Numbered from the stretch's first letter, positions 9,669 through 18,576 are shown. The stretch is DNA of 34,524 nucleotides from [Phormidium] sp. LEGE 05292 (GCF_015207735.1 NZ_JADEWG010000071.1:1-34524), one strand, 5' to 3'. The notes: generated from the sequence alone by a model not told the origin. Translations and numbers: made by a program.

Positions 9669-9872
9669 TGATTGAGTATAGAGTGCGTTGTATGTAATCA
9701 ACCGTCCTAGAACGACTGAGATGTTTATATGGCAAGACTAGTCAATCTAAAATCTTGCCTATTCGCTAAATTAGGAACAAATCCAAATTTTCTAAAAGCT
9801 TTATCCAATAAGTGTTTTGTAGAAATAGGTAACACTTGATTGTAGCCTTGCCACTTTAATGATTTGTTCAGT

Positions 9873-9983
9873 TTATCTATTGGGATAAACTCTTTGAGCA
9901 ATATCGGCAAGGTTAGCAAACACAGCGGCTGCAATGACATTAACGGTCGATAGTAATTTACTACTAAAGTTCTGTTGTTTCAT
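9873..9983 (-). CDS. Possible 36-residue small protein
   Basis: A short frame upstream of gltB begins MKQQNFSSKLLSTVN and continues VIAAAVFANLADIAQRVYPNR to a TAA stop. The Lys-containing start followed by a hydrophobic segment resembles a small membrane or exported peptide, or the broken N-terminus of a larger exported protein. No convincing ribosome site precedes it. A second overlapping frame (9725-9940) has no recognisable features. I do not know the function and existence as a gene is uncertain. Confidence 0.25.
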   Translation of the reverse strand: MKQQNFSSKLLSTVNVIAAAVFANLADIAQRVYPNR

Positions 9984-10471
9984 GCTGAAAGTGGGAAGCT
10001 GTTAACGATAGCTATGAAGGATTTTCTAACGAGGCTGGCTCTTAGGTGCCAGATCTTAAGGAAAGTTTTAGCTAATCTGCAAATTTTACTTAAAAATCTC
10101 AGGCTGTAAACCAATTTGTTAATCAGTTTTATACAACTTTATCTAATTAAATATTTGCCGGAAAGGTTTGCTACTTAAGTGTAACTTATGATGCAGAAAT
10201 TTGGGATTGATGTTTTGCTTACCTGGGTCAGCAATCTCTGACTCAGAAATTAGCAGTTTTAGGTTTTGATTCATGTTCTATGCTTGAGCAAATAGGCCCA
10301 GAATCTCTGGGAAACGGAACTCATAGCTTAACTCTTGGCACTATTGCAAAGCAAGTACGTCATTGTATTTTAGATTTTGGATTTTGGATTTTGAATCGCT
10401 CCTAGAGAATAATTTATGAATATGGGCTAAAGTCGGCGATCGTAATTGTTGTAACTTTGGAGTAGGTGATT
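9984..10471. other. Gene-poor intergenic region
   Basis: About 490 bp without a convincing gene. It contains a 64-codon stretch free of stops (10211-10405, plus strand) that lacks a start codon and ends in a heptamer repeat, so it may be gene debris. No insertion sequence ends, tRNA or obvious terminator were seen. Confidence 0.5.
10367..10394. repeat. Heptamer STRR (ATTTTGG x4)
   Basis: Four consecutive 7-mers: ATTTTAG, ATTTTGG, ATTTTGG, ATTTTGA. This matches the heptanucleotide STRR class widespread in filamentous cyanobacteria. It lies about 75 bp before the start of the next gene. Confidence 0.85.
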
Positions 10472-10927
10472 ATGAAATCTTTATACTTTTATACTCTTTT
10501 ATTGGGATTATCTGTGAGTTGGCTGGGAAGTGATGCGGCATTAGCCGATCGCCAAGGAAATCGCAGTTATGCTAATAACAATATATCAGCAGAAAATTTG
10601 CTAATTTCTCAAACTCCGGCGAAAGTGGAAACCTTCACCGTCAGTGGTACAGAACCTTTTTGGAGTGTAACTGTCAACCGCAATGGCATAGTTTATTCAT
10701 CACCAGCAGTAAGCAAACGAACTTACCCTTATGTTGCACCAATAAAAGCAGAAGGTCGTCCTATTGATGTAGTAAGAGTGTACCGACTTAATGGACAACC
10801 AAACGGGACATTAATAATAAAAAAAGCCAATTCTTGTAGTGATGGAATGTCAGATAAACTTTATCCCTACGAGGCTATTTTGATTTTAGGTAATCAGGTA
10901 ATGGAAGGTTGCGCGGAAAGAAAATAA
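10472..10927 (+). CDS. Secreted protein, COG3650-like
   Basis: A 151-residue protein with a clear signal peptide (MKSLYFYTLLLGLSVSWLG, cleavage probably after ALA near residue 25). The mature part has the motif SGTEPFWSV (about 59-67) and a late CSDGMSDKLYPY ... GCA, the two conserved blocks of an uncharacterised exported family (COG3650-type) found in many bacteria. The two Cys could form a disulfide. The ATG is chosen over a GTG two codons earlier because GGAG lies 9 bp upstream. It stands alone on the plus strand, convergent with the next small gene. Biological role is unknown. Confidence 0.82.
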   Translation: MKSLYFYTLLLGLSVSWLGSDAALADRQGNRSYANNNISAENLLISQTPAKVETFTVSGTEPFWSVTVNRNGIVYSSPAVSKRTYPYVAPIKAEGRPIDVVRVYRLNGQPNGTLIIKKANSCSDGMSDKLYPYEAILILGNQVMEGCAERK

Positions 10928-10941
10928 ATAAAAGTTTTCCT

Positions 10942-11130
10942 TCACGCTTCTTCCGTTGCTTCGTCTGACTTTTGGGCTACTCTCGGATTAAGAGGAGAAC
11001 TTTGTCTGAGTTCTTCCTCTTCTTCGGTTCTGTAACCGGATTCTGGTTGATAATATTGAGGAGTTTGATCCTTTTCTTGATTAACGTCTGTTGATGATTG
11101 GCTGGAAGGTTGATTTTGTTCGGTAGTCAT
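10942..11130 (-). CDS. Small acidic hypothetical protein
   Basis: A 62-residue, highly polar protein, probably disordered: an N-terminal Gln/Ser-rich part, then YYQPESGYRTEEEEELRQSS and SPLNPRVAQKSDEATEEA. There is no membrane segment or known domain. AAGAG stands about 8 bp before the ATG. It converges with the secreted-protein gene, the two stop codons being about 14 bp apart. The reading frame has coding-like composition and I regard it as a real lineage-specific gene of unknown role. Confidence 0.55.
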   Translation of the reverse strand: MTTEQNQPSSQSSTDVNQEKDQTPQYYQPESGYRTEEEEELRQSSPLNPRVAQKSDEATEEA

Positions 11131-11211
11131 AATTTTACTCTTTGGGTAATAGTGAACGTGCTAACGCACAAGCTGGCACAAACATATTCATAATAAAAAA
11201 CTCCAGGTTTT

Positions 11212-11237
11212 TTAACCTCTGACTAAAGAGAGGTTAA
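11212..11237. repeat. Inverted repeat, 9-bp arms
   Basis: TTAACCTCT and AGAGGTTAA flank an 8-nt spacer, forming a perfect 9-bp hairpin between two minus-strand genes. A run of A, not U, follows on the minus-strand transcript, so it is not a textbook terminator there. It may instead be a processing hairpin or an operator for the gene at 11130. Confidence 0.6.
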
Positions 11238-11318
11238 TTCATTCTTCCTGAAGTTGAAGCAAGTATTATCAATATATAGTAACAACCACGCTACACGAAC
11301 GAAAGTTAATCTCTATGG

Positions 11319-11504
11319 TTAATCTTCCATCCAAAATTCGTGATAAATGCGATATTGGCAACTACTAAAAAATCCTGTGGTTAAGCAGGCTTCAATTATT
11401 TGAGGGTTGAGTGCAGCATTCAACAGTTTAAGGCAGTTTAACAGATTATCACGGTAGCGGCGATCGCCTTGAACAACAATCCAGTTATCTTCTAAATTAA
11501 ACAT
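11319..11504 (-). CDS. Small hypothetical protein
   Basis: A 61-residue protein starting MFNLEDNWIVVQGDRRYRDN and continuing with LLNCLKLLNAALNPQIIEACLTTGFFSSCQYR. It is rich in Leu and Cys, has no signal peptide and is not recognised. The ATG at 11504 is preferred because GGAAGAG lies about 8 bp upstream; the frame is open further to an ATG at 11561, which would add 19 residues. A stand-alone gene between inverted repeats and the VOC gene. Function unknown. Confidence 0.5.
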   Translation of the reverse strand: MFNLEDNWIVVQGDRRYRDNLLNCLKLLNAALNPQIIEACLTTGFFSSCQYRIYHEFWMED

Positions 11505-11690
11505 AAGGTCTCTTCCTATCTCTACTTTTATATTTCCCATTCTCATGATTAATATCAACATAGGGCAAATTAATTTTTTAATTCCCTTGACAAGTGACAG
11601 GGAGAAAGTAAATTTACCATTGAACTATTTAAGTTGGTTACGTTGCTTAAGGGAAATTAAAGAAAATCAACGCTAAAAAATGAGTAATTT

Positions 11691-12077
11691 CTAAAGAAAT
11701 TCATAAAAAGTTAAACAAACTCCTGCTAAATCTATCACAGTAAATTCTTTTGGCCCCCAAGGTTTTGTTTCTAGTTTGCCGTTAGGATGAATCATCTCGC
11801 CGCCTTTGCTTTCTAACTCTTGATAAAGTTCTTCAATACCTGTTACTTGCAGGCGTAGAGATATTTCTTTGGCTAAATCATGATAATCGTTTTTGACTAA
11901 AAAAATCTCTGCGTTGTCTCGTTTGACTATTGCCATTCTGGTAGGATTTCCTTCTTGATGAATGGTAGTAAATCCCAGTTTTTGTTCATAAAATTTAATG
12001 GATTTTTCTAAGTCATCGCCTGCGGGAATCAATGGACTAATATTGCCGATTTGAGGACGGTTGTTCATTGCTGTCAT
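11691..12077 (-). CDS. VOC superfamily (glyoxalase/bleomycin-resistance fold) protein
   Basis: A 128-residue single-module vicinal oxygen chelate protein. Visible blocks are SPLIPAGDDLEKSIKFYEQKLGF (first beta-alpha unit, about 14-36), AEIFLVKN, and the final WGPKEFTVIDLAGVCLTFYE (about 106-126), where the last Glu is a typical metal ligand. Most such proteins dimerise and bind a metal, acting in detoxification or ring-opening reactions; the substrate cannot be told. A second in-frame ATG lies three codons in. A perfect minus-strand TATAAT precedes the gene. Family assignment is good, function open. Confidence 0.85.
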   Translation of the reverse strand: MTAMNNRPQIGNISPLIPAGDDLEKSIKFYEQKLGFTTIHQEGNPTRMAIVKRDNAEIFLVKNDYHDLAKEISLRLQVTGIEELYQELESKGGEMIHPNGKLETKPWGPKEFTVIDLAGVCLTFYEFL

Positions 12078-12101
12078 AATTGCTGAGCGTTACTTTAATT
12101 A

Positions 12102-12130
12102 ATTATATTGACAATCTCCGTCTAAGATTA
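12102..12130 (-). promoter_or_regulatory. Candidate promoter of the VOC gene
   Basis: On the minus strand TATAAT (12102-12107) stands 18 bp from a weak TTAATC (12126-12131 region), about 25 bp before the VOC start codon. The -10 is a perfect match; the -35 is poor. Confidence 0.4.
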
Positions 12131-12442
12131 ACCTGATTGGGTAAAGTCTTAAGATTTGATTAATTAAGCGATCGCTACTTAGCTTTTTCCATTGATAAAC
12201 TAAAACATAATAAATTAAAATATAGAGAAAAATACATGGGTTTAAACTAGATTTTTTAATTTTTGTTTGGGTAATCTAAAGGATAGATAGTCATAGTAAA
12301 GCTGTAATCAGCAATGAAAAGATTGAATTATAACTGAAATTATTGAATTTGAAAGAATCAGGTTATAAAAGTTGATTTTATTCAATAAAACTTTTCATAA
12401 ATTTACAGCATTTACACAACTTACAAATAGAGGTTGGGAAAA
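12131..12442. other. AT-rich intergenic region between divergent genes
   Basis: About 310 bp with very high A+T and no gene. It contains one HIP1 octamer (near 12168) and should hold the promoter of the chemotaxis gene; the best -10 is TATAAA near 12364, with TTGAAT 15 bp upstream, which is too weak to assert. Confidence 0.4.
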
Positions 12443-14326
12443 ATGGGTACGGCATTTTTTAATAAATTTCAAAACAAGCTGAGTCTTTTATTAGCGATCG
12501 GACTTGTCGTTCCAACTGTAATTGTCAGTGTTTACAGTATTAATTCTTCAAGTCGAGAATTGACATCTTTAGTTTCTGGACAGATGAAATTGGAAGGAGA
12601 AAACAGTAAAAAGTCAATTAATCAATTAATAGATATTAGTAAAGCCGATGTACTTTATCTGAGTCAAACTCCACCAATCCAAGGGATTGTTAGAGCTAGA
12701 GAAAATAATGACATCGATCCTCTAGATCAATCTACTTATTCAGAATGGGTAAAACGGCTCAATATTATTTTTGTTTCTTTTTTAGAAGCTAGACCTTATT
12801 ATTACCGGATCAAATATTTAGATCAAAACGGTAAGGAATTAGTTAGAGTCAATTCTAGGTCAGGTTCAGTAGAAATTGTTCAAGGTTCTCAACTACAAAA
12901 CCAATTTAACACAAAATTTTTTAAAGACGCTATAAATTTGCGTCTGGGAGAAGTTTACGTTTCTGAAGTTAATCTGAATCGAGAAAATGGAAAAATTGAA
13001 ACTCCATTCGTACCAATTATTAGATTTGCCACTCCTATCTACAATGCTCAAGGGGAAAAACGAGGTCTCGTAGTTGCTAGTATTTTAGCAAATAATTTAT
13101 TCCAAAATGGCAAAAATGATTATTTAAAAAATAATTTTGAACAGCGATTTTTTGTAGTAAATGAGGATGGATATTATTTGTATCATCCAGATGAAAGTAG
13201 AAATTGGGGATTTGAACTAAATAAAGATACAAATCTGAAAAGAGACTATCCTGCTGAAGTAGTTAACGAGATCCTATCTGGACAAAATGGTTTAACTGAC
13301 AAAACAACCAACTCTTTAATTAATTATCAGTCATTTTTACCCGATCCACAACACAAAGATAGTGCTTTTGTGTTGGTTTACGAAACTCCTGAAAAAGCTG
13401 TTTACTCTTCAATTGATAATTTTAAGTTTTTTGCGTTCATTATATCAGTTTTATCCCTGTTAATTGGTTTATTAGTGGGAATTGTAATCCTGCGTAGCTT
13501 GGTTAAATCGATTCAAGAAATTGTCGGAACTGTGTCTTCTTTTTCTACTGAACTTTCATCTACGGTGGTGCAACAAGAAAGAATGGCAAGTCAACAGTCT
13601 TCTTCAGTGCAACAAACAACAGCAACTATGGATGAATTGAGTGTTTCCTCTCGTCAGTCAGCAGAGCAAGCTGAATCAGCTGCTTTAGGTGCTCAGGAAA
13701 GTTTACGACGAGTCGATCAAGGAAATAATGCTGTTCAACGAGTTCTAGAAGAAATGAATAATCTGAAACAAAGGGTGGAAGAAATTGCGGAAAACGCGGT
13801 TCATTTGGGACAGCAAACTAATCAAATTGGCAATGTTTCCGATGTGGTGATCTCTTTAGCAAATCAGACTAATATGTTAGCGTTAAATGCTGCGATCGAA
13901 GCGGTAAGAGCCGGAGAAAATGGTAAAGGTTTTTCAGTTGTGGCTGCTGAGATTCGCAAATTAGCAGATGAAAGTGGTAAGTCTGCTCAACAAATTACTG
14001 CTTTGGTTAAGGAAATTCAAACAGCAATTCATGTAATGGTTGGGGTAGCTGAAGCTGGTACGAAAAATGTGGATTTAGGTGTGCAAATTTCGCACGATAT
14101 GGCGAAAATTTTTGCAGATATTGCTCAATCAGTGGAAAAGATTGTGGAAAATAGTCAGGCGATCGCTTTAACTTACAAGCAACAAGCGATCGCTACCCAG
14201 CAAGTTACAGAAGCGATGAATCATCTCAGCCAAGGCGCAAACGAAACAGCAAAAGGTATTTCGCAAACAAAACAAGGCACCCAAGAACTTAAGCAAGTGG
14301 TTTTGAAATTGAGCGAAACAATCTAA
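12443..14326 (+). CDS. Methyl-accepting chemotaxis protein with Cache-type sensor
   Basis: A 627-residue membrane receptor. One membrane segment lies at about 13-33, a periplasmic sensor of about 300 residues follows (Cache-like: [55 protein letters not shown]), then a second segment near 331-353. The cytoplasmic part has the conserved hairpin tip [18 protein letters not shown] (about 474-491) and [21 protein letters not shown] domain is not obvious between membrane and signalling domain. In cyanobacteria such receptors signal through CheA/CheW to type IV pili for twitching or gliding. No che or pil gene is near, so it is an orphan. The ATG is chosen over an upstream TTG; AGAGG precedes it. 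Ligand unknown. Confidence 0.92.
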   Translation: MGTAFFNKFQNKLSLLLAIGLVVPTVIVSVYSINSSSRELTSLVSGQMKLEGENSKKSINQLIDISKADVLYLSQTPPIQGIVRARENNDIDPLDQSTYSEWVKRLNIIFVSFLEARPYYYRIKYLDQNGKELVRVNSRSGSVEIVQGSQLQNQFNTKFFKDAINLRLGEVYVSEVNLNRENGKIETPFVPIIRFATPIYNAQGEKRGLVVASILANNLFQNGKNDYLKNNFEQRFFVVNEDGYYLYHPDESRNWGFELNKDTNLKRDYPAEVVNEILSGQNGLTDKTTNSLINYQSFLPDPQHKDSAFVLVYETPEKAVYSSIDNFKFFAFIISVLSLLIGLLVGIVILRSLVKSIQEIVGTVSSFSTELSSTVVQQERMASQQSSSVQQTTATMDELSVSSRQSAEQAESAALGAQESLRRVDQGNNAVQRVLEEMNNLKQRVEEIAENAVHLGQQTNQIGNVSDVVISLANQTNMLALNAAIEAVRAGENGKGFSVVAAEIRKLADESGKSAQQITALVKEIQTAIHVMVGVAEAGTKNVDLGVQISHDMAKIFADIAQSVEKIVENSQAIALTYKQQAIATQQVTEAMNHLSQGANETAKGISQTKQGTQELKQVVLKLSETI

Positions 14327-14333
14327 TCCTTTG

Positions 14334-14404
14334 CTAAGTATGTTGTTGCGCTTGGGCACTCCTATCCCAGTTTTAATCAGAGCGAAGACACACAACGTAC
14401 TTAG
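14334..14404. other. 71-nt hairpin-forming element after the MCP gene
   Basis: Outer arms CTAAGTATGTTGT and ACAACGTACTTAG pair over 13 positions (one G-U). Inside, CGCT (14349-14352) can pair with AGCG (14381-14384) and TGGG with TCCC. It begins 8 bp after the stop codon. No U-run follows, so it is more like a structured 3' element or repeat than a simple terminator. Confidence 0.6.
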
Positions 14405-14485
14405 GGACTCTTGCGTTTAGTTTTATTAAGAGATATAATAACGGATGTTCGATATAAATTGCTTTTTCCCTAATCTTATAAGTTA

Positions 14486-14503
14486 AGTATGGAAATTCAT
14501 ACT
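14486..14503. promoter_or_regulatory. Candidate TetR operator
   Basis: AGTATG and CATACT flank a 6-bp spacer (GAAATT), forming an 18-bp inverted repeat about 40 bp before the TetR start codon, overlapping the likely promoter zone (a TATAAG and a GTATAACT lie on either side). Position and symmetry suit autoregulation by the adjacent TetR protein; this is inference. Confidence 0.5.
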
Positions 14504-14543
14504 GTATAACTAACAGGAGAAGGGTATTAATTTATTGTGTGTT

Positions 14544-15137
14544 ATGCCGAAAATTGTTGACCACGACGTATATCGTAGAGAACTGTTAAATAAGTGTTTT
14601 GATTTGTTTGCAGAAAAGGGTTATGGCTCGATTACTATGCGGCAAATTGCTGATGGTTTAGGTGTTTCAACGGGTACTTTGTATCATTACTTTCCTAGTA
14701 AAAAAGCTTTATATGAGCAGTTAGTAGAAGAGATTAACAGACAGGATTTGTTGAAAGTAGCGGCTGAATTAGAAGGAACTCAAACGTTGCAAGAACGCAT
14801 TGAAGCTTGCGGGAGATTTCTGAAAAAAAATGAAGACTATTTTATTAAACAAACGTTTATTATGATGGATTTCTGCCAAAATAACGATCCTCAAGAAATC
14901 AAAAGTAATCCTGTAATTAAATTAACTATTGAACGTTCTTTGCAAGCAATTTGTGAACTTTTAGATTTTGACGATCGGGCTTTAGCTGCCTTTATAATGA
15001 CGCATATAGATGGATTATTGCTGCAAAGAATTTGGCTAAAAGAAGAAATTTCAATTAGCGAACAATTTGTAATTCTAGGAGAGATGATCGCAATGTATTT
15101 AGACAAAAAAAAGTTATGTTATGAGGAAAAACCATGA
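14544..15137 (+). CDS. TetR/AcrR family transcriptional regulator
   Basis: A 197-residue regulator. The N-terminal helix-turn-helix is plain: LNKCFDLFAEKGYGSITMRQIADGLGVSTGTLYHYFPSKKALYEQL (about residues 14-60, described in pieces: ITMRQIADGLGVS is the turn, LYHYFPSK the recognition end). The C-terminal two-thirds is the ligand-binding, dimerising domain. The start MPKIVDHDVYR is preferred; a TTG three codons upstream has a better-spaced AGGAG and cannot be excluded. It overlaps the exporter's adaptor gene by 4 bp (ATGA), so it is the first gene of a four-gene operon and probably represses its own operon until an inducer, perhaps an export substrate, binds. Confidence 0.93.
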   Translation: MPKIVDHDVYRRELLNKCFDLFAEKGYGSITMRQIADGLGVSTGTLYHYFPSKKALYEQLVEEINRQDLLKVAAELEGTQTLQERIEACGRFLKKNEDYFIKQTFIMMDFCQNNDPQEIKSNPVIKLTIERSLQAICELLDFDDRALAAFIMTHIDGLLLQRIWLKEEISISEQFVILGEMIAMYLDKKKLCYEEKP

Positions 15138-16423
15138 ATATAAACTTGCCATCTAAACAGACAAATCAGTGGTTAATTGGATTAATAGCTGCGGCGACTG
15201 CGGCGACTGGGGGAATTATTTATTATGCAATTTCTCAGTCTGGTTTTCTCAGTCAAACAACTCCTGCACCGACTGTGGTAACGACACCAGTTGTGAGGAA
15301 AGTAACAGCTTTAGGAAGATTAGAACCAGAAGCGGAAATAATTAAATTGTCTGCTCCTTTGTCTTTGGATGGCGATCGCATTGGCGAAATATTAGTAAAA
15401 GAAGGCGATCGCGTCAAAGTCGGACAAGTAATCGTAGTTCTCGACTCCAAAGAACGTTTACAAACTGCTTTACAACAGGCGCAAGAACAAGTAAAAGTTG
15501 CTCAAGCGAAATTAGCACAAGTAAAAGCTGGTGCGAAAAGTGGAGAAATTCAAGCACAACAAGCAAGCGTAGAACGTTTACAAGCACAATTAGAAGGAGA
15601 TAAAGCGGCGCAATCTCAGGCGATCGCACGCATAGAAGCACAGTGGTCTGGGGAAAAATTAGCTCAAGAAGCTACGATTAGAAAACTAGAAGCAGAACTC
15701 AACAATGCAGAAGCAGAATTAGGTCGCTATCAAAAGTTATTTGCTCAAGGTGCTATTTCTAATTCCTTGTTTGATAGTAAGCGTTTAAGTGTAGAAACAA
15801 CTCGCCAACAATTGAACGAAGCTAGGGCGAATTTAGAGAGAATTACTACTACCAATAGTAAGCAATTGCGGGAAGCAAAAGTAATTTTAGATCGGATTAA
15901 TGCTACTGGTGGTAAACAAATTCGAGAAGCGCAAGCGACACTGAGACAAATTGCGGAAGTTCGTCCAGTGGATGTGCAAGCAGCACAAAGCGAAGTTGAT
16001 AATGCGATCGCCGCCGTGAAACGAGCCCAAACTGATTTAAACTTGGCTTTTATTCGTGCGCCAATTACAGGTGTAATTTTGAAAGTGCATAATCGACCGG
16101 GAGAAAAAATCTCCAGTTCAGGAATTGTGGAATTAGCACAAACCGATCGAATGATGGCGATCGCAGAAGTCTATCAAACCGATATTGGCAAAGTTAAAAT
16201 CGGACAAAAAGCGACCGTTACCAGCCAAGCTTTTTCCAGTGAATTAACCGGATTTGTAGAACGAATTGGTCTACAAGTTGAGCGCCAAAATGTTTTCAGC
16301 AATCAACCCGGAGAAAATTTAGACCGCCGAGTAGTCGAAGTGAAAATTCGCCTAACTCCCGAAGATAGTAAACAAGTTGCAGGTTTAACAAATTTGCAAG
16401 TTCAAACAGCAATTGAACAGTAA
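15134..16423 (+). CDS. devB: DevB-type membrane fusion protein of ABC exporter
   Basis: A 429-residue periplasmic adaptor of the HlyD/DevB family. It has an N-terminal membrane anchor (about 13-33), a first lipoyl half-motif (IGEILVKEGDRVKVGQVIVVLD, in two parts near 85-107), a long alpha-hairpin rich in Ala/Gln/Glu (about 115-300), then the second lipoyl half APITGVILKVHNRPGEKI and a beta-barrel domain. In Nostoc, DevBCA with TolC exports heterocyst glycolipids; non-heterocystous strains carry paralogues of unknown substrate. The start overlaps the TetR stop. The TolC partner is not in this window. The gene name reflects family, not proven function. Confidence 0.9.
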   Translation: MNINLPSKQTNQWLIGLIAAATAATGGIIYYAISQSGFLSQTTPAPTVVTTPVVRKVTALGRLEPEAEIIKLSAPLSLDGDRIGEILVKEGDRVKVGQVIVVLDSKERLQTALQQAQEQVKVAQAKLAQVKAGAKSGEIQAQQASVERLQAQLEGDKAAQSQAIARIEAQWSGEKLAQEATIRKLEAELNNAEAELGRYQKLFAQGAISNSLFDSKRLSVETTRQQLNEARANLERITTTNSKQLREAKVILDRINATGGKQIREAQATLRQIAEVRPVDVQAAQSEVDNAIAAVKRAQTDLNLAFIRAPITGVILKVHNRPGEKISSSGIVELAQTDRMMAIAEVYQTDIGKVKIGQKATVTSQAFSSELTGFVERIGLQVERQNVFSNQPGENLDRRVVEVKIRLTPEDSKQVAGLTNLQVQTAIEQ

Positions 16424-16479
16424 ATTACTGTTAACTTTTTTTATAACGGATGACCAATATAAAATTTTTGGAGTTAAAC

Positions 16480-16524
16480 ACACCTCTCTTCTTCTCTCTG
16501 CGTCTGGAGCGGTTAAAAAAAATC
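16480..16524. repeat. Probable dispersed repeat between devB and devC
   Basis: The stretch with CTCTTCTTCTCTCTGCG, then TCTGGAGCGGTTAAAAAAAA, resembles a degenerate copy of a pyrimidine-rich cyanobacterial intergenic repeat (CTCTGCG...GCGGTTAAA type). It sits inside the operon and widens the devB-devC gap to 113 bp. Identification is from memory of similar sequences. Confidence 0.4.
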
Positions 16525-16536
16525 TAAAGAATCATC

Positions 16537-17700
16537 ATGTTTCCCAAATTATTTCGCAAAACCCCCTTAGCATGGCGACAATTAATGAAAGAAAAAGTCC
16601 GTTTAGCCGTTGCAGTTGCAGGTATTGGCTTTGCGGATATGTTGATATTTATTCAGATGGGATTTGAAGGAGCATTATTTAATGCAGCAGTTAAACCTCA
16701 TCGCAATCTTCAAGCTGATTTAGTATTAATTAATCCCCAATTTCAAACCCTGTTTTCTGTGAAAAGTTTTTCCAGAGAAAGACTATATCAAACCTTGGCT
16801 TACGACGGGGTAAAATCTGTTAGTTATGTTTACATTTCTACAGGACAATGGCGCAATCCTGAAACTCGCTTAGATCGAGCAATTTTAGTTTGGGGAATCG
16901 ATCCAGCATCTCCAGCGTTTAGTTTTCCTGAAGTGCAGCAAAATCTTGATAGTTTGAAGCAATTAAATAATGTATTGTTCGATCGCGCAGGCCGCCCCGA
17001 ATATGGAGTTGTAGAAACTTTTGATAAGACAGGCAAGTTTACCACAGAATTAAATGGGAAAGAGATTCAAGTTTCTAATTTGTTTACCAATGGTGCATCT
17101 TTTGCGGCTGATGGGAATGTAATTGCGAGTGATTCCACCTTTTTGACACTGTTTCCCGATCGCAAACCAGAAAACATCGAAGTTGGATTAATTCACCTTA
17201 AACCAGAAGCGGATGTAACACAAGTGCAAGCACAATTAAGAGCAGGTTTACCCAAAGATGTTTTAGTACTTACCCCCGAAGAATTCGCCCAAATTGAACG
17301 AACTTACTGGGCAAATGGTACAGGAATCGGCTTTATTTTTGGGCTGGGTGTTGGCGTAGGATTTATTGTTGGAATTGTCATTGTTTACCAAATTCTTTAT
17401 TCTGATGTATCCGATCATTTACCCGAATACGCAACTTTAAAAGCGATGGGATATACCGATAAATATTTGTTAATAGTGCTAATTCAAGAGTCATTAATTT
17501 TAGCTGTTTTGGGTTTCTTGCCGGGATTTTTCCTCTCATTTGGCTTATATCAACTTGCTTATGCTGCCACACTTTTACCCATTGAAATGACAATTGAGCG
17601 AGCCACCACTGTGTTTTTGATGACAATTGTTATGTGTGTTGGTTCGGGAGCGATCGCAATGCGAAAACTCCGTTCTGCTGACCCTGCCGATGTGTTTTAA
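16537..17700 (+). CDS. devC: DevC-type ABC exporter permease
   Basis: A 387-residue inner-membrane permease of the MacB/FtsX-like DevC family. Topology is typical: one membrane segment near the N-terminus (about 27-47, after the PLAWRQLMKEK amphipathic start), a periplasmic domain of about 210 residues, then three C-terminal segments (about 266-290, 311-340, 350-372). The loop YATLKAMGYTDKYL between the second and third is the coupling helix that contacts the ATPase. It works with the adjacent adaptor and ATPase to move a substrate, probably a lipid or peptide, through a TolC channel. The ribosome site is weak. Confidence 0.92.
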   Translation: MFPKLFRKTPLAWRQLMKEKVRLAVAVAGIGFADMLIFIQMGFEGALFNAAVKPHRNLQADLVLINPQFQTLFSVKSFSRERLYQTLAYDGVKSVSYVYISTGQWRNPETRLDRAILVWGIDPASPAFSFPEVQQNLDSLKQLNNVLFDRAGRPEYGVVETFDKTGKFTTELNGKEIQVSNLFTNGASFAADGNVIASDSTFLTLFPDRKPENIEVGLIHLKPEADVTQVQAQLRAGLPKDVLVLTPEEFAQIERTYWANGTGIGFIFGLGVGVGFIVGIVIVYQILYSDVSDHLPEYATLKAMGYTDKYLLIVLIQESLILAVLGFLPGFFLSFGLYQLAYAATLLPIEMTIERATTVFLMTIVMCVGSGAIAMRKLRSADPADVF

Positions 17701-17728
17701 AAATTGAAAACTTAACTAATAATTAACC

Positions 17729-18478
17729 ATGCAAAACCTGACTATCGTCAATCAATCAGTGAAAGATATTACTACTGCACCTGTTATTTATGTGGATCAT
17801 CTTAACCATTACTTTGGGAAAGGTTCACTACGAAAACAAGTGTTATTTGATATTAATTTACAAATTAATGCTGGAGAAATTGTCCTTTTAACCGGGCCAT
17901 CAGGCTCAGGAAAAACTACCCTATTAACTCTTTTAGGCGGTTTACGTTCTGCTGAAGAAGGAAGTTTAAAAATTTTAAGTCAAGAGATGTCTGGCGCGAG
18001 TAAGCAACAGTTAACCAAAGTTCGTCGCCAAATTGGGTATATTTTCCAAGCTCATAATTTGATGAAATTTTTAACAGCAAAAGAAAACGTGCGAATGTCT
18101 TTAGAACTGCATGATGAAAAGTTGAAACAAGACATCGATGCGATCGCGATCGCCATGTTAGAAAAAGTTGGTTTAGGAGACAGAGTTAACTATTACGCCG
18201 AAAATTTGTCAGGGGGACAAAAGCAAAGAGTTGCGATCGCCAGAGCATTAGTTAGCCATCCTAAAATAGTTTTAGCCGATGAACCTACCGCCGCCCTTGA
18301 TAAAAAATCCGGGCGCGATGTGGTGGAATTAATGTATAAATTAGCCAAAGAACAAGGGATAACAATTTTATTAGTTACCCATGATAATCGGATTTTAGAT
18401 ATTGCCGATCGTATCCTGTACATGGAAGACGGTTGTTTAGTCAGCGATGGCACAGATGTAACTGCAAAAATGCACTAA
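17729..18478 (+). CDS. devA: DevA-type ABC exporter ATP-binding protein
   Basis: A 249-residue ATPase with every ABC motif: Walker A GPSGSGKT (56-63), Q-loop YIFQ (about 104-107), signature LSGGQKQR (160-167), Walker B IVLADEP with Asp184/Glu185, D-loop ALD, and switch His218 in LVTHD. It is closest to the MacB/LolD/DevA group that powers tripartite export. It is the last gene of the TetR-devB-devC-devA operon, 28 bp after devC. HIP1-like GCGATCGC sequences are tandem at about 18140. A strand-specific STRR tract follows directly. Confidence 0.94.
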   Translation: MQNLTIVNQSVKDITTAPVIYVDHLNHYFGKGSLRKQVLFDINLQINAGEIVLLTGPSGSGKTTLLTLLGGLRSAEEGSLKILSQEMSGASKQQLTKVRRQIGYIFQAHNLMKFLTAKENVRMSLELHDEKLKQDIDAIAIAMLEKVGLGDRVNYYAENLSGGQKQRVAIARALVSHPKIVLADEPTAALDKKSGRDVVELMYKLAKEQGITILLVTHDNRILDIADRILYMEDGCLVSDGTDVTAKMH

Positions 18479-18486
18479 TGGAGGAA

Positions 18487-18575
18487 AGGCAGAAGGCAGA
18501 GGGCAGAAGTAAAAATTCCCCTTGTCCCCTTTTCCTCTTGCCCCTTGTCTCCTTGTTTCCCCTGCTCCTCTGCCC
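18487..18575. repeat. Composite STRR tract
   Basis: A GCAGAAG-type heptamer run (18487-18509) is followed by CCCCTTGT / CCCCTGCT-type octamers (18518-18575). The tract fills the space between convergent devA and the RHH-like gene, reaching to 1 bp before the latter's stop codon. Confidence 0.8.
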
Positions 18576-18576
18576 T

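Noticed and set aside
9700-9720. CGTTC-TA-GGACGG on the minus strand, reminiscent of the glnA-type glutamine riboswitch core before gltB
   Set aside because: The conserved downstream bases (AAGUAGG-like) and stem arrangement of that riboswitch are missing, so the match is too short to claim.
9725-9940. 71-codon frame upstream of gltB
   Set aside because: No recognisable motif or ribosome site, and it overlaps another short frame; kept only as part of the intergenic description.
10211-10405. 64-codon stop-free stretch on the plus strand
   Set aside because: It has no start codon near its beginning, no recognisable motif, and it ends in a heptamer repeat.
16413-16667. 84-codon frame overlapping the devB end and devC start
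   Set aside because: It overlaps two clear genes and runs through an intergenic repeat; no protein features.
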